From positions 1 to 38,850 of the forward strand of contig DAOTTW010000127.1 of the NCBI GenBank assembly GCA_034437615.1: a stretch of DNA of 38,850 bases, written 5' to 3'. This stretch comes from DAOTTW01 sp034437615. Lineage in GTDB: Bacteria; Chloroflexota; Anaerolineae; Aggregatilineales; Phototrophicaceae. The translations under genes were made by a program, and so were the position numbers. This document shows positions 8,535-18,600 of the stretch, piece after piece. The notes beneath the pieces were generated by a model. The model had not been told where the DNA came from. It worked only from the letters and a program-made list of their open reading frames with translations, and searched no databases. Every line of letters starts with the position of its first letter. The stretch's first letter is position 1.

Positions 8535-10502
8535 TTATCGGGCTATTTCAAGCCAACAATATTGATAGGCTTCCAGCGTTAAATCGACATCTGCTGCAAC
8601 GTGCTTATTGCTGATTAGATCGACAACCTGCTGACCAGAACCCACAAGATTACGCAGCACAGACTGCGGCACGATACGTTGCACCTCACTGAAATTCGCC
8701 AGCACGATCAGCCCACCACCACGCGCAAAACCCAGCACATGCACGTTGCCAGCATCGAAAAACAGCGCCTCCTTGCCTGCCAGCGTCGGCAACTGTTTGC
8801 GCAGCCTGATGAGTTGCTGCACACCACCATACACACGCCCAGGAACACTATCGGCATCGTGCCGTTGTTCAGCCCGCAACCAATCAAAGCGCACGCGATG
8901 CGCCCAGCGCGAATCCTCACGCCTGTTGGGGTCATCCTGAAAGCTGTAATCATTCAGCATCGCAATCTCATCACCCAGGTAAATTAGTGGGATGCCGCCA
9001 GCGCTCATGATAACGCTGTACATCAGCAGCAGACGCTTAATCGCATCATCAAGCAAGTTTGGATCGTCTTGCTCAAGCGCTTCTTCTAAACCGATGAGCG
9101 AAGCCGCCATGCCAGAAATGCGCATATCGCCCGTTTTCACGTTGTGGCCGAACGGCAGCCCCCGCGCAAACGAGCCGGGGAAGTGCCCGCTATAGAATTG
9201 ATTGAGAAATTGCCGATGATCGTAGGCGTCGATGCCAAGCTCTGCTGCGTCCTCATCCGCATAGGTCCAGCCGATGTCATCATGCACACGAATGTAATTG
9301 ACCCATGTACAGCCGGCTAACAACGAAAACGAGCGCTGCATGGATTTCAGCAGCAGCGATACCTTGCGTGTCGCCATCGACTCCCATAACAGCGCCATCA
9401 GCGTCGGATTGTACGATAGGGGGGCTTCTTGCGGGTTCACATACTCGGCCACCTGATCGGGGTGAACAATAGCTTCGGATTTAAAGACCACCGCAGGCGC
9501 AACGATCTGCATCAGGGCGTTATACGCACGGATGATATGATGTGCTTCCGGCAAGCTCTCGCAGGGGGTGCCCAGGCGCTTCCACACGAATGCCACAGCA
9601 TCTAACCGCACGACTTCAACACCGACATTGGCCAAAAACAGCAATTCACCCAGCATCGCATTGAACACAGCCGGATTGCGATAATTCAAATCCCACTGAA
9701 AGCGATAGAATGTCGTCCACACCCAACGCTGCATGGCTTCGTTCCACGTGAAATTGCCGGGTGCCTGCTCCGGGAAAATCTCGCGCAGCGTGCGCTCATA
9801 CTGATCCGGCAAATTGCGGTCTGGAAACGTGTAGTAGTAATCGCGGTGGGGGTTGCCATCGGCGTCTGTCGTGCCAGCGATGGCAGCCTGTGCCCAGCTA
9901 TGTTCGTCAGATGTATGATTGAAGATGAAATCCAGCACCAAACTGATGCCCGCAGCACGCAAATCCGCCGCTAGCGCCGCGAGATCGTCCATCGTGCCCA
10001 GAGCAGGGTTTACGGTGCGGTAATCACTGACCGCGTAGCCGCCGTCGCTGTTAGCTGCTGGAGCGTCAAAGAGCGGCATCAGGTGCAGGTACGTCACGCC
10101 AAGCTCTTTAAAATAGTCGATCTTATCACGCAGACCGTTGAGCGTGCCTGCGAACAAATCCACGTAACACACTGCCCCCAGCATCTCATGCGATTGATAC
10201 CAGTCTGGTTTGTTTAAACGCTGATCGTCCAAGTCTCGCAGTGCTGCCGAACGCGCCCGATACATCTGCGCCGCGTGCAGCAAAACCTGTTCCAGATGGT
10301 AGAAAAAATCGTACTGATTGCCGTAGAGCAGCAGCAGATGACGAAACACACGCGGGAAATGTGCCTGCAAGCGTCCTAAAAATGCGCTGGCGTCTGGGTC
10401 CGCTTGCAAAGCTGCTTCAATTTTTGGCTGTAAGCGTTGTAGGCTGCGCTGTGCTTCTCGCTCAAGCCAAGCTGCATCGTAGGTCCTATGTGGTTCGTGC
10501 AC
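8535..10502 (-). CDS. Amylosucrase (GH13 subfamily 4)
   Basis: Amylosucrase uses sucrose as glucosyl donor to build alpha-1,4-glucan, releasing fructose. The 655 residues match the family along the whole length: a helical N-terminal domain (residues 1-95), then the GH13 barrel. The catalytic triad is visible: nucleophile Asp301 in VVRLDAVAF, acid/base Glu343 in FKSEAIVHPDQV, and transition-state Asp408 in RVHDDIGW. FNHTSDEH gives conserved region I. DAVAFVWKR and SEAIVHP are strongly amylosucrase-like and distinguish it from sucrose phosphorylase or amylase. There is no signal peptide, so it is probably cytoplasmic, implying sucrose uptake or synthesis. Translation appears to start at a GTG (10502) with AGGACA about 10 nt upstream. 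It is divergent from glpD. Confidence 0.93.
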   Translation of the reverse strand: MHEPHRTYDAAWLEREAQRSLQRLQPKIEAALQADPDASAFLGRLQAHFPRVFRHLLLLYGNQYDFFYHLEQVLLHAAQMYRARSAALRDLDDQRLNKPDWYQSHEMLGAVCYVDLFAGTLNGLRDKIDYFKELGVTYLHLMPLFDAPAANSDGGYAVSDYRTVNPALGTMDDLAALAADLRAAGISLVLDFIFNHTSDEHSWAQAAIAGTTDADGNPHRDYYYTFPDRNLPDQYERTLREIFPEQAPGNFTWNEAMQRWVWTTFYRFQWDLNYRNPAVFNAMLGELLFLANVGVEVVRLDAVAFVWKRLGTPCESLPEAHHIIRAYNALMQIVAPAVVFKSEAIVHPDQVAEYVNPQEAPLSYNPTLMALLWESMATRKVSLLLKSMQRSFSLLAGCTWVNYIRVHDDIGWTYADEDAAELGIDAYDHRQFLNQFYSGHFPGSFARGLPFGHNVKTGDMRISGMAASLIGLEEALEQDDPNLLDDAIKRLLLMYSVIMSAGGIPLIYLGDEIAMLNDYSFQDDPNRREDSRWAHRVRFDWLRAEQRHDADSVPGRVYGGVQQLIRLRKQLPTLAGKEALFFDAGNVHVLGFARGGGLIVLANFSEVQRIVPQSVLRNLVGSGQQVVDLISNKHVAADVDLTLEAYQYCWLEIAR

Positions 10503-10695
10503 GCTGATCTGTCCTGTCAGTTTTTAGGGTGAATAGCGGGTCTTATGGCAGCACGCAATGGCGCGTCCGTTAAAAATTCAACCGAATTTGATACAAAACC
10601 CTTAATCGCGGATTACTGCGCAATGCTCAACGGTATGCTACCATAGGCAATAAGCAACGTGAAAAACAAACAATAATTTGCTGTTAGGTAACGTC

Positions 10696-12411
10696 ATGCA
10701 ACGCCAAGAGATGTTAACGCACATTCAAGAAAACCCCGAATTTGATGTCCTCGTCATCGGCGGTGGCATCAATGGTATCGGCACATACCGCGAACTCGCG
10801 CTGCAAGGTCTGCGCGTACTACTCGTAGAAAAAAACGACTTTTGCTCAGGGGCCAGCGCTGCCTCCTCACACATGCTGCATGGCGGTATCCGCTATCTCG
10901 AAAACGGCGAGTTTCGCCTCGTGCGGGAAGCGCTACATGAGCGCAACCGAATGCTGAAAAACGCGCCACACTACGCAAAGCCACTGCCGACCACGATCCC
11001 CATGTTCCGCTGGTTTTCCGGCATGTTCAACGCACCGCTCAAGTTCATCGGTCTGCTGAGTCGGCCCGCCGAACGTGGCGCAATCATCATTAAAGCAGGT
11101 CTGGTCATGTACGATGCCTTCACAGGTCCAGAGCAAACTATGCCGGGCCACACCTTCCGCATGAAGCAGAAATCGCTGCAAGCATACCCGCAAATCAACA
11201 AGGACATCATCTGCACGGCGACCTATTACGATGCCTGGATGCCATACCCTGAGCGCATCTGTATGGAACTCATCGCAGATGCCGAGTCGAACAACGCGCA
11301 AGCCTACGCGCTCAACTACATGGGCGCAGATGACGCGCAGGCCGATAGCGTCACCCTGCGCGATGAAGCAACCGGCCAAACCTACACCGTGAAGCCGCGC
11401 ACCGTCATCAACGCTGCTGGCCCCTGGATCGACTTTGTTAATCGGGCTATGCAGCAAAAGACCGAGTTTATCGGCGGCACTAAAGGCTCACACCTGATAC
11501 TCGACCACCCACAGCTATTTGAAGCGTGCAATGGCTCGGAAATTTTCTTCGAGAACAGCGACGGGCGCATCGTGTTGATCTTCCCCTATATGAACCGCGT
11601 CATGGTCGGCACAACGGATATACGCATCGAGGACCCCAGCGAAGCCATTTGCACCGATGACGAAATTGCTTACATCCTCGGCATGATTCCGAAGGTGTTC
11701 CCCGATATTCAGGTAGATCGCTCACAGATTGTCTTTACCTTCAGTGGTGTGCGACCCTTGCCGAAGGCCGATGGCCGCACCGGAGCCATCAGCCGCGACC
11801 ACAGCATCAAGACCCTGCAACCGGACGCCAGTAACGGCCTGAAATACCCGATTCACTCGCTGATCGGCGGTAAGTGGACCTCTTGGCGTGCCTTTTCTGA
11901 GCAGACCGCCGACAAAGTGCTGGGCGAAATTGATGCAGAGCGCAAGGTGGATACCAAGAACCGCGCTTTCGGTGGCGGCAAGGATTACCCCAAGACCGAT
12001 GATGCACGTCAGCAGTGGCTACAGAAGCTGCAAGAGCGCACCGAGCTACCCATCGAACAGCTTCAGATGCTCTTCGAGCGCTACGGCACGCACGCCGCTG
12101 ACGTTGCAGAATACATGAGCGCCGTCAGCGACGCGCCACTGCAACATCACCCGGATTACACCCGCCGCGAAGTCGAATACATCACGCAGCAGGAAAAAGT
12201 GCAGCACCTCGATGATTTCATCCTGCGCCGTTCGCTGATCGCCATGTTGGGCCACGTCACGCAGCAGCCCGAACTGCTGGAAGAACTCGCGGATGCGATG
12301 GGCAGCGTGTTGGGTTGGTCCGAAGAAGAGAAAGACGACGAGGTGATGCGTGCGCGTCGCATCCTGAAACAGCAGAACCGTGTTGAACTTGAAATACCCG
12401 TCATGGCATAG
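10696..12411 (+). CDS. glpD: Aerobic glycerol-3-phosphate dehydrogenase
   Basis: GlpD oxidises sn-glycerol 3-phosphate to dihydroxyacetone phosphate at the membrane, passing electrons to quinone through FAD. The FAD-binding Rossmann motif VLVIGGGINGIG lies near residue 20, followed by the second nucleotide-binding part LLVEKNDFCSGASAASSHMLHGGIRYLE, characteristic of GlpD. Further on come NAAGPWID, GGTKGSHLIL and FSGVRPL, then the C-terminal helical domain from about residue 430. ATG at 10696 is preferred over an in-frame TTG at 10678, because AGGT lies about 7 nt before it. At 571 residues the length is typical. A terminator follows directly, so it appears to be a single-gene unit. Confidence 0.92.
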   Translation: MQRQEMLTHIQENPEFDVLVIGGGINGIGTYRELALQGLRVLLVEKNDFCSGASAASSHMLHGGIRYLENGEFRLVREALHERNRMLKNAPHYAKPLPTTIPMFRWFSGMFNAPLKFIGLLSRPAERGAIIIKAGLVMYDAFTGPEQTMPGHTFRMKQKSLQAYPQINKDIICTATYYDAWMPYPERICMELIADAESNNAQAYALNYMGADDAQADSVTLRDEATGQTYTVKPRTVINAAGPWIDFVNRAMQQKTEFIGGTKGSHLILDHPQLFEACNGSEIFFENSDGRIVLIFPYMNRVMVGTTDIRIEDPSEAICTDDEIAYILGMIPKVFPDIQVDRSQIVFTFSGVRPLPKADGRTGAISRDHSIKTLQPDASNGLKYPIHSLIGGKWTSWRAFSEQTADKVLGEIDAERKVDTKNRAFGGGKDYPKTDDARQQWLQKLQERTELPIEQLQMLFERYGTHAADVAEYMSAVSDAPLQHHPDYTRREVEYITQQEKVQHLDDFILRRSLIAMLGHVTQQPELLEELADAMGSVLGWSEEEKDDEVMRARRILKQQNRVELEIPVMA

Positions 12412-12443
12412 GCCAAGCTACGTAACCGAGCCAAATATGGGCC

Positions 12444-12472
12444 AAAGGGACGCTTGCGGGCATCCCTTTTTG
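12444..12472 (+). terminator. Rho-independent terminator of glpD
   Basis: AAAGGGA (12444-12450) pairs with TCCCTTT (12463-12469), extended by CGC/GC(A) pairing inside, and runs into a T tract. It begins 32 nt after the glpD stop codon. Confidence 0.8.
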
Positions 12473-12525
12473 TATTAAGCTGGCTATATCCGTCATGTTC
12501 TGTTAGACTTGTGGCAGGCGTTGTA

Positions 12526-12541
12526 ATCACAAAGCTGTGAT
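12526..12541. promoter_or_regulatory. Inverted repeat upstream of the giant kinase
   Basis: ATCACA-AAGC-TGTGAT is a perfect 6-bp inverted repeat. Its arms are those of a CRP-type site but in the opposite order, so it may be an operator for another regulator or chance. Confidence 0.3.
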
Positions 12542-12591
12542 ATTGCCTCCAGGTAACGGCATTCTTTACACTTCATCATCCGTTCCCATCC

Positions 12592-12597
12592 TATAAT
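12592..12597 (+). promoter_or_regulatory. Candidate -10 box of the giant kinase gene
   Basis: A perfect TATAAT lies 81 bp before the chosen start. The best -35 match (TTTACA, 12565-12570) is 21 bp away, longer than the usual 16-18, so the promoter assignment is tentative. Confidence 0.4.
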
Positions 12598-12678
12598 CAT
12601 AAGTGAATGTTCAGCAATCTCACATACCGAGGGCATGGCATTGTCCACACACCCCGTTCAATAGAAGCAGAGGCCACC

Positions 12679-15600
12679 ATGACATTTTTAAGACGGCTCT
12701 TACAAGCAGATACACTCCAAAAGCGCCTTGTGTTTTCACTGTTGCCGCTGGTGATCTTGCCAATCATCGTATTCTCGGTGGCGTTTTACGTGCGCCAAAC
12801 CGAAGACCAACTTGCAATCATCAGCGAACGCGAAGAAGGTCGTTTGACCGCCACGCGCAACCTGCTGCAAGTCGAACTGCAAATATTGGATGACGATATT
12901 AGCGTTCTTGCGAGTATTCCCAATACAGAGCGTCTGGCACGTGCACTGCTGACGGGCGATGAGTCCGGGGTTGTCGTTGCACGCACGCAACTCGCGCAGG
13001 ATTTCGCGGCATTATCACGCGAACGCGACTTCTACAAGCAGGTACGTTTTCTGGATGTCAACGGCAATGAGGTCGTGCGTGTGGACAGGGAAAACGGCGA
13101 AGCCGTTGTTGTACCACAGCAGCAACTCCAGAATAAAGCGGATCGCCCTTACTTTGCGGGTACGATTAACCTGCCACAAGGTGCCGTTTTCGTCTCACCG
13201 CTGAACCTGAACCGCGAAGGCACACCGCCACAAATCGAATTGGTAGATGGCGAGCCTGTGCCTGTGTTACGCTACGGTAAGCCCGTTTACGTCGAAAACC
13301 CACAGACAGGCCAGCGGCAAATTGCTGGTGTGGTCGTCACGAACGTACTTGCACAACGTATTCTGGATGACCTCGCACCCGACATCGGTGAGACCTTCCT
13401 TATCAACAGCGAAGGCTACTACCTGTACAACTCGCTGAACCCGAACCTGACGTTCGGCTTTGAAGCAGGCATTCAGGACATCCCAGAGCTAGACCGTCCG
13501 ACTGCTGAGCAAATGACATTTGAAAATTTCTACGGCGCGGATACCAGCGACATCCTGCAAGCGGCCAACTTCGCAGAGCAGACGCGCACAGCCGATAACA
13601 GCTTTCTGCTAAATTACTTAAGGGTTTCGCCGCCAGGTGTAACAGCAGAGTATTACTGGGTGCTGGCGACAGCGCGTGACACAAGCATCCTGACAGCGAC
13701 GATCCAGCAAGTTGCCGTGACAGTTATCGCCATCGCGGTAGTTTTCATCGTGCTGGCTGTCATCGTGATCGGCATCGTATCGCAATACATCGCTCGGCCT
13801 ATCCGTGCCGTATCGGAGCGTGCGCAGCGCATCGCGCAGGGGCAATTTGATACAACCACAGAAAACACGGACCTGCTGCGCCGTAACGACGAACTCGGCA
13901 ACCTGAGTCGTTCCTTCCAGCAGATGTCCGCGCAACTCCGCGAGTTATTCCAGAATCTAGAAGCCCGCGTCGAAGCCCGCACCGCAGACCTACGCACTTC
14001 CGCAGAAATTGCCGCCGCAGCCAACCAGGTACGCCAGATGGAAGACCTGCTGAGCTTGACGACCAACCTGCTGCGTGACCGCTTCGACTTCTACTATGTA
14101 CAAATTTACCTGATTGGCGACGAAGGCAAATTCGCCGTGTTGCGCGAGGGTACAGGTTATGTGGGGCGGCGCTTGCTGGCGCAAAACTGGAAACTGCCGC
14201 TGGATGGTCGCTCACTGGTCGCTGAGGTGATCCGCACGGGCAATTACAGCGTGGTGCAAGATACAGCCACAGACCCGAACTTCTTGCCGAACGAACTGCT
14301 GCCGGATACACGTGCAGAATTGACTGTGCCACTGAGCGCCGATACGGATATCATCGGTGCGCTGGATATTCAGCACAACGTCCCGCATATCTTCACAGAC
14401 GATACGCGCCAACTGCTGCAAGCGCTGGCGGATCAACTCGCTGTGACGTTCCAGAACTTGCGCTTGCTGCAAGGTGCTGAGCGCCGCGCCCGCGAGTTAA
14501 CGACTGTGGCTGAGGTGAGTCTGGAAGCGTCCTCGACGCTGGACATCGAGACCCTGCTGAAATCAGTCACGCGCCTGACACGCGATAACTTCAACCTGTA
14601 CCACGCGCATGTGTACTTGCTGAATGACACGCGCGATGTGCTGGAATTGGCCGCTGGCTCTGGTGAAGTGGGCACGATACTGGTCGAAAACAAGCACAGC
14701 ATCAGGTTTAACGAAGAACACAGCCTGGTGGCGCAAGCCGCCCGTAATGCACAACCTGTGCTGGTGAACGACGTAGGCACGGCCCCGGATTACCTGCCGA
14801 ACCCCTTGCTGCCGGATACCAAGTCTGAGCTAGCCGTGCCGATGATCGTTACAGGCGAAGTCATCGGCGTGCTGGATGTGCAATCCGATACGGCCAACCG
14901 CTTCACACAAGAAGATGTCACGGTGCAAAGCACACTGGCCAGCCAGATCGCCGTTTCCATCAATAACGCACGTACCTTCGACGCTGTAATCCGCGCACAA
15001 GAGGTCTTGGCCGAAAACGAAGCACGCTTGAGCGCTATCACGGCCAACTATCCGAACGGTGCCATCGTTATGTACGATCAAGAGATGCGCTACCTGCTGG
15101 TTGATGGTCTGGGCCTGGAGGAATCCGGCCTGAACAAAGCCGAGATGGAAGGCCGCACCATCTACGATGTCTACGATGAACAGACCGCCGAAATCGTGCG
15201 TGCGACGTATCAGAGGGCGCTCGATGGCGAGGAAATCGTGCAGGAGATTCCGTTCAGGAACCTGGTCTATCGCACCGTGTCGCTGCCGGTGCGCGACGAA
15301 TCCGGCGAGATTATCGCTGCAATGACCATCACGCAGAACATCACCGAAAACAAGCAACAAGACTACGAGCGCGAACTTCAGCTTGATGTCGCCAACGCGC
15401 TCAATCAGGCCGATAATCCGCAGGCGTTGCTAGAAGCGGTGCTGCCACATGCGCAATCACAGGGCTTGGTGGCTGCAAACCTCTTCTATATTGATAGCCA
15501 TCAGGACGGCAATCCCCGCGATCTGTTCGTCGTGGCCAATTGGCGTGCCAGTGAGGATACTGCACAAACACCGCTCGGCACGCTGTTTGAAGTAGACGAA

Positions 15601-18600
15601 TATGAAGCGGTACAAGCATGGCTGGCACAAAAATCACAACCCACACTGCATGGCGACATCGCCAACGATCCGACTGTTGACGAGGCAGCCCGTGCGGTGT
15701 ACGCCCAGTTTGGCACAGAAGCCAGCGTCGTCTTGCCCCTCAGCGTTGCTGAGCGCTGGGTCGGCCTGATCTTGCTCAACTGGTCGCACCCCGTCGCGTT
15801 CACAGAGGCCGATAAACGCATCTACGCATCTATTATGCGCCTGGCAACGCCGACGATTGACGCGGCTCGCGCTGCGGAGGCGACACGCCAAGCACGCGAA
15901 CGCGCCGAATTGCTGGCCCGCGTCAACTCAGCCTTGTCACAGGCCACCAACGAGCAAAACATACTCTCAGCACTCAAGCCTGCGATTGGCTCCCATGACG
16001 TGACGCTTGTGGGGCTATCCTACTTCAACACACCAGAGGGCGAACGCAAGCCCGTCAGCGTCGATATTGTCGCTGTGCAAAACGGCGATGGCAACGTCAT
16101 CTCGCTGGCCACTTTCCCAGAGACGCACCTACCCATCGACGCTTACCCGGTGCTGGACCTGCTGATCGACCAGCCCGACAGCGTTTTCGTATCGGAAAAT
16201 ATCTACGAAGATGAACGCATCTTGCAGGGCGATACACTCGAGTTCTTGCAGGCGTCTAACGCGGGTGCCGTCGTCCTGATTCCCCTGCATACCAGCGATG
16301 TCTTGCTCGGTACAATTAGTATCAGTTGGGCCAAACCGCAGACGATACCACAAGCCCTGATTGACGTAGTGAGTGCCATACAACCACCGGCCTCTGCGGT
16401 GATCGCCAGCCGTCGTGCATATCTCGCGCAGCAGGCTGGCCGTAATCGCGCAGATACGCTGTCTACGATCAATCAGGAGCTATCCAGCGCGCAGAATGGT
16501 TATGACATCCTCGAAGCTGTCGCCACCTTTGCAGAGCGCTTCGGCCCCGATAACCTATCGCTGGCCTTTTACGAATTGGACGCCGATGGCCAACCCCAGT
16601 CTGTGCGTGCCGTTGCTGCTTGGGCAAATGGCCAACCCGACCTGGACTTCCCGCTACTGAATAAGTCGTTGCCATTGGCCGCTGTTCCAACTATCCCGCT
16701 GATGCTGGAAGCGCCGAACGATGTGCTAATAATCGAAGATGGCACGAACGACCCGCGCATCAATGAGCAAATGCAATCCCTGATGCAGCAGGCGGGCGCG
16801 GTTTCGTTCATCGGGCTGCCTTTGCAGGCGGCTGGCGTATGGCAGGGGTCGCTGTCGGTGGCTTGGCGTGACGTGCGCACACCAAGCGAAGACGAAATCT
16901 ATATCTTTACCCGCCTGATCCAGTCGCTTAGCGCGACTGTCGCCAACTTACGCGCCAACGAACAGACCGAACGCCGCGCCCGTGAGCTAGAAGCCGTTGC
17001 TCAGGTCAGTACAGCAACGGCTGTACAATTGAACCTGGACGAATTGCTCTTTGCGGTGGCGGACCTGACGAAAGAACGCTTCGGGCGCTACCATGCACAC
17101 ATCTACCTGATGGACGAGCAAAACGAGAACTTGGTGTTGGCTGCTGGCGCTGGCGAGATCGGGCGTCAGATGGTGCAGACGCATCATACCATCGCGCTGG
17201 ATCAAAACAGTCTGGTAGCGCGTGCCGCCCGTGAGCGCGAAGGCATCGTCATCCAGAATACGCAGCACGAACCGGGTTTCTTGCCGAACCCACTGCTGCC
17301 GGATACAAAATCTGAACTTGCGCTGCCGATCCTCTATGGTGACCAACTGCTCGGTGTGCTGGATATTCAAGATGACCAGCCCAATCAGTTCGATGCGCTC
17401 GAAGTTCAGGTGAAAACGACGCTGGCCAACCAGGTCGCCGTTGCCATTCAGAATGCACGGGCATTCGAGCGTGTCCAGCAGCAATCTGCAATTGTGACCA
17501 CCTCACAGGATTTCATCGGCATCGCGGACATGAATACCAGCGTAGAGTACGTCAACCCGACTGGCCTGGCCATGACGCGCTACACCGCAGAAGAGATCAC
17601 TGGCCAATCGTTCGCGGTCTGGTATACACCAGAGACGATGGCACGCATTCAAAACGAACTGGTGCCGCAAGTCATGGAACACGGCAACTGGCGTGGCGAA
17701 CTGCAAATGCTGCGCAAGGACGGCTACGCGATTCCAGTCGATCAGACGATCTTTATTATCCGCGATGAAGCAGGCAACCCGCGCAACATTGCCACGATTG
17801 CGCAGGACATCACCGAGCGCAAACGCGCCGAAGAAGAGCAGCAAGCTCTGCTTGCGAGCGCCCAACTGCTTAATGATGCCCGCACGCCCGACGATATGCT
17901 AGCAGCCATCGGCAACTACGCCGTCAGCAAGGGCGCAAATGTCGCCTATCTCTTCTACCTGGAAGATAACAGCCCCGAAATCGCGACGAGCCGCGCTGTA
18001 TGGGCCTTGCAGGGCGCAGCACCGATTCCCGCAGGGGTCCGCATTACAGCAGCCGATAGCGCTCTGTCTTCCATATTGAACGCAGACGCGAATGAGCCGT
18101 ACTTCATCGAGGATAGCCAGAACGCCGAGCAAATCGGCGCAGCCGCCAGCGCAGAACTCATCAATTACGGTGTGCACGCCCTGGTGGATATTCCATTGCG
18201 CACACAACGCGGCTGGATTGCCCGTGTGCTTGTCGGTTGGGATGCACCGCAGCAGTTCACAAACTTTGACCGCCGCATCTACGCCGCCATTCAACGCCAG
18301 TCCGTCGGTGCTGTAGACGCCATGCGTGCCGCAGAAGAAACCCGCATCGCACAAGAGACCGCGCAACGCCGCGCCGCCGAACTGGAAACAGTCGCCCGCG
18401 TGAGTGCCGCTGCGACCACCTTGCTAGATGTGGACGAACTACTGCAATCTGTGACGGAATTGACCAAAGCCAGCTTCAACCTCTACCATGTACACATTTA
18501 CCGCCTGCAAGAGAACATCAGCAACTCGGACCGCTCGCGTTTGCTGCTGGTGGCAGGTGCCGGAGAGCCGGGACGCCGCATGAAGGAAAGCGGCCACAGC

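Noticed and set aside
10588..10616. glpD promoter (TTGATA with GATTAC)
   Set aside because: The -35 is reasonable but the -10 matches at only three positions.
12607..12678. Upstream start of the giant kinase at 12607
   Set aside because: No ribosome-binding site, and the extra 24 residues precede a normal TM start; the ATG at 12679 has AGAGG at good spacing.
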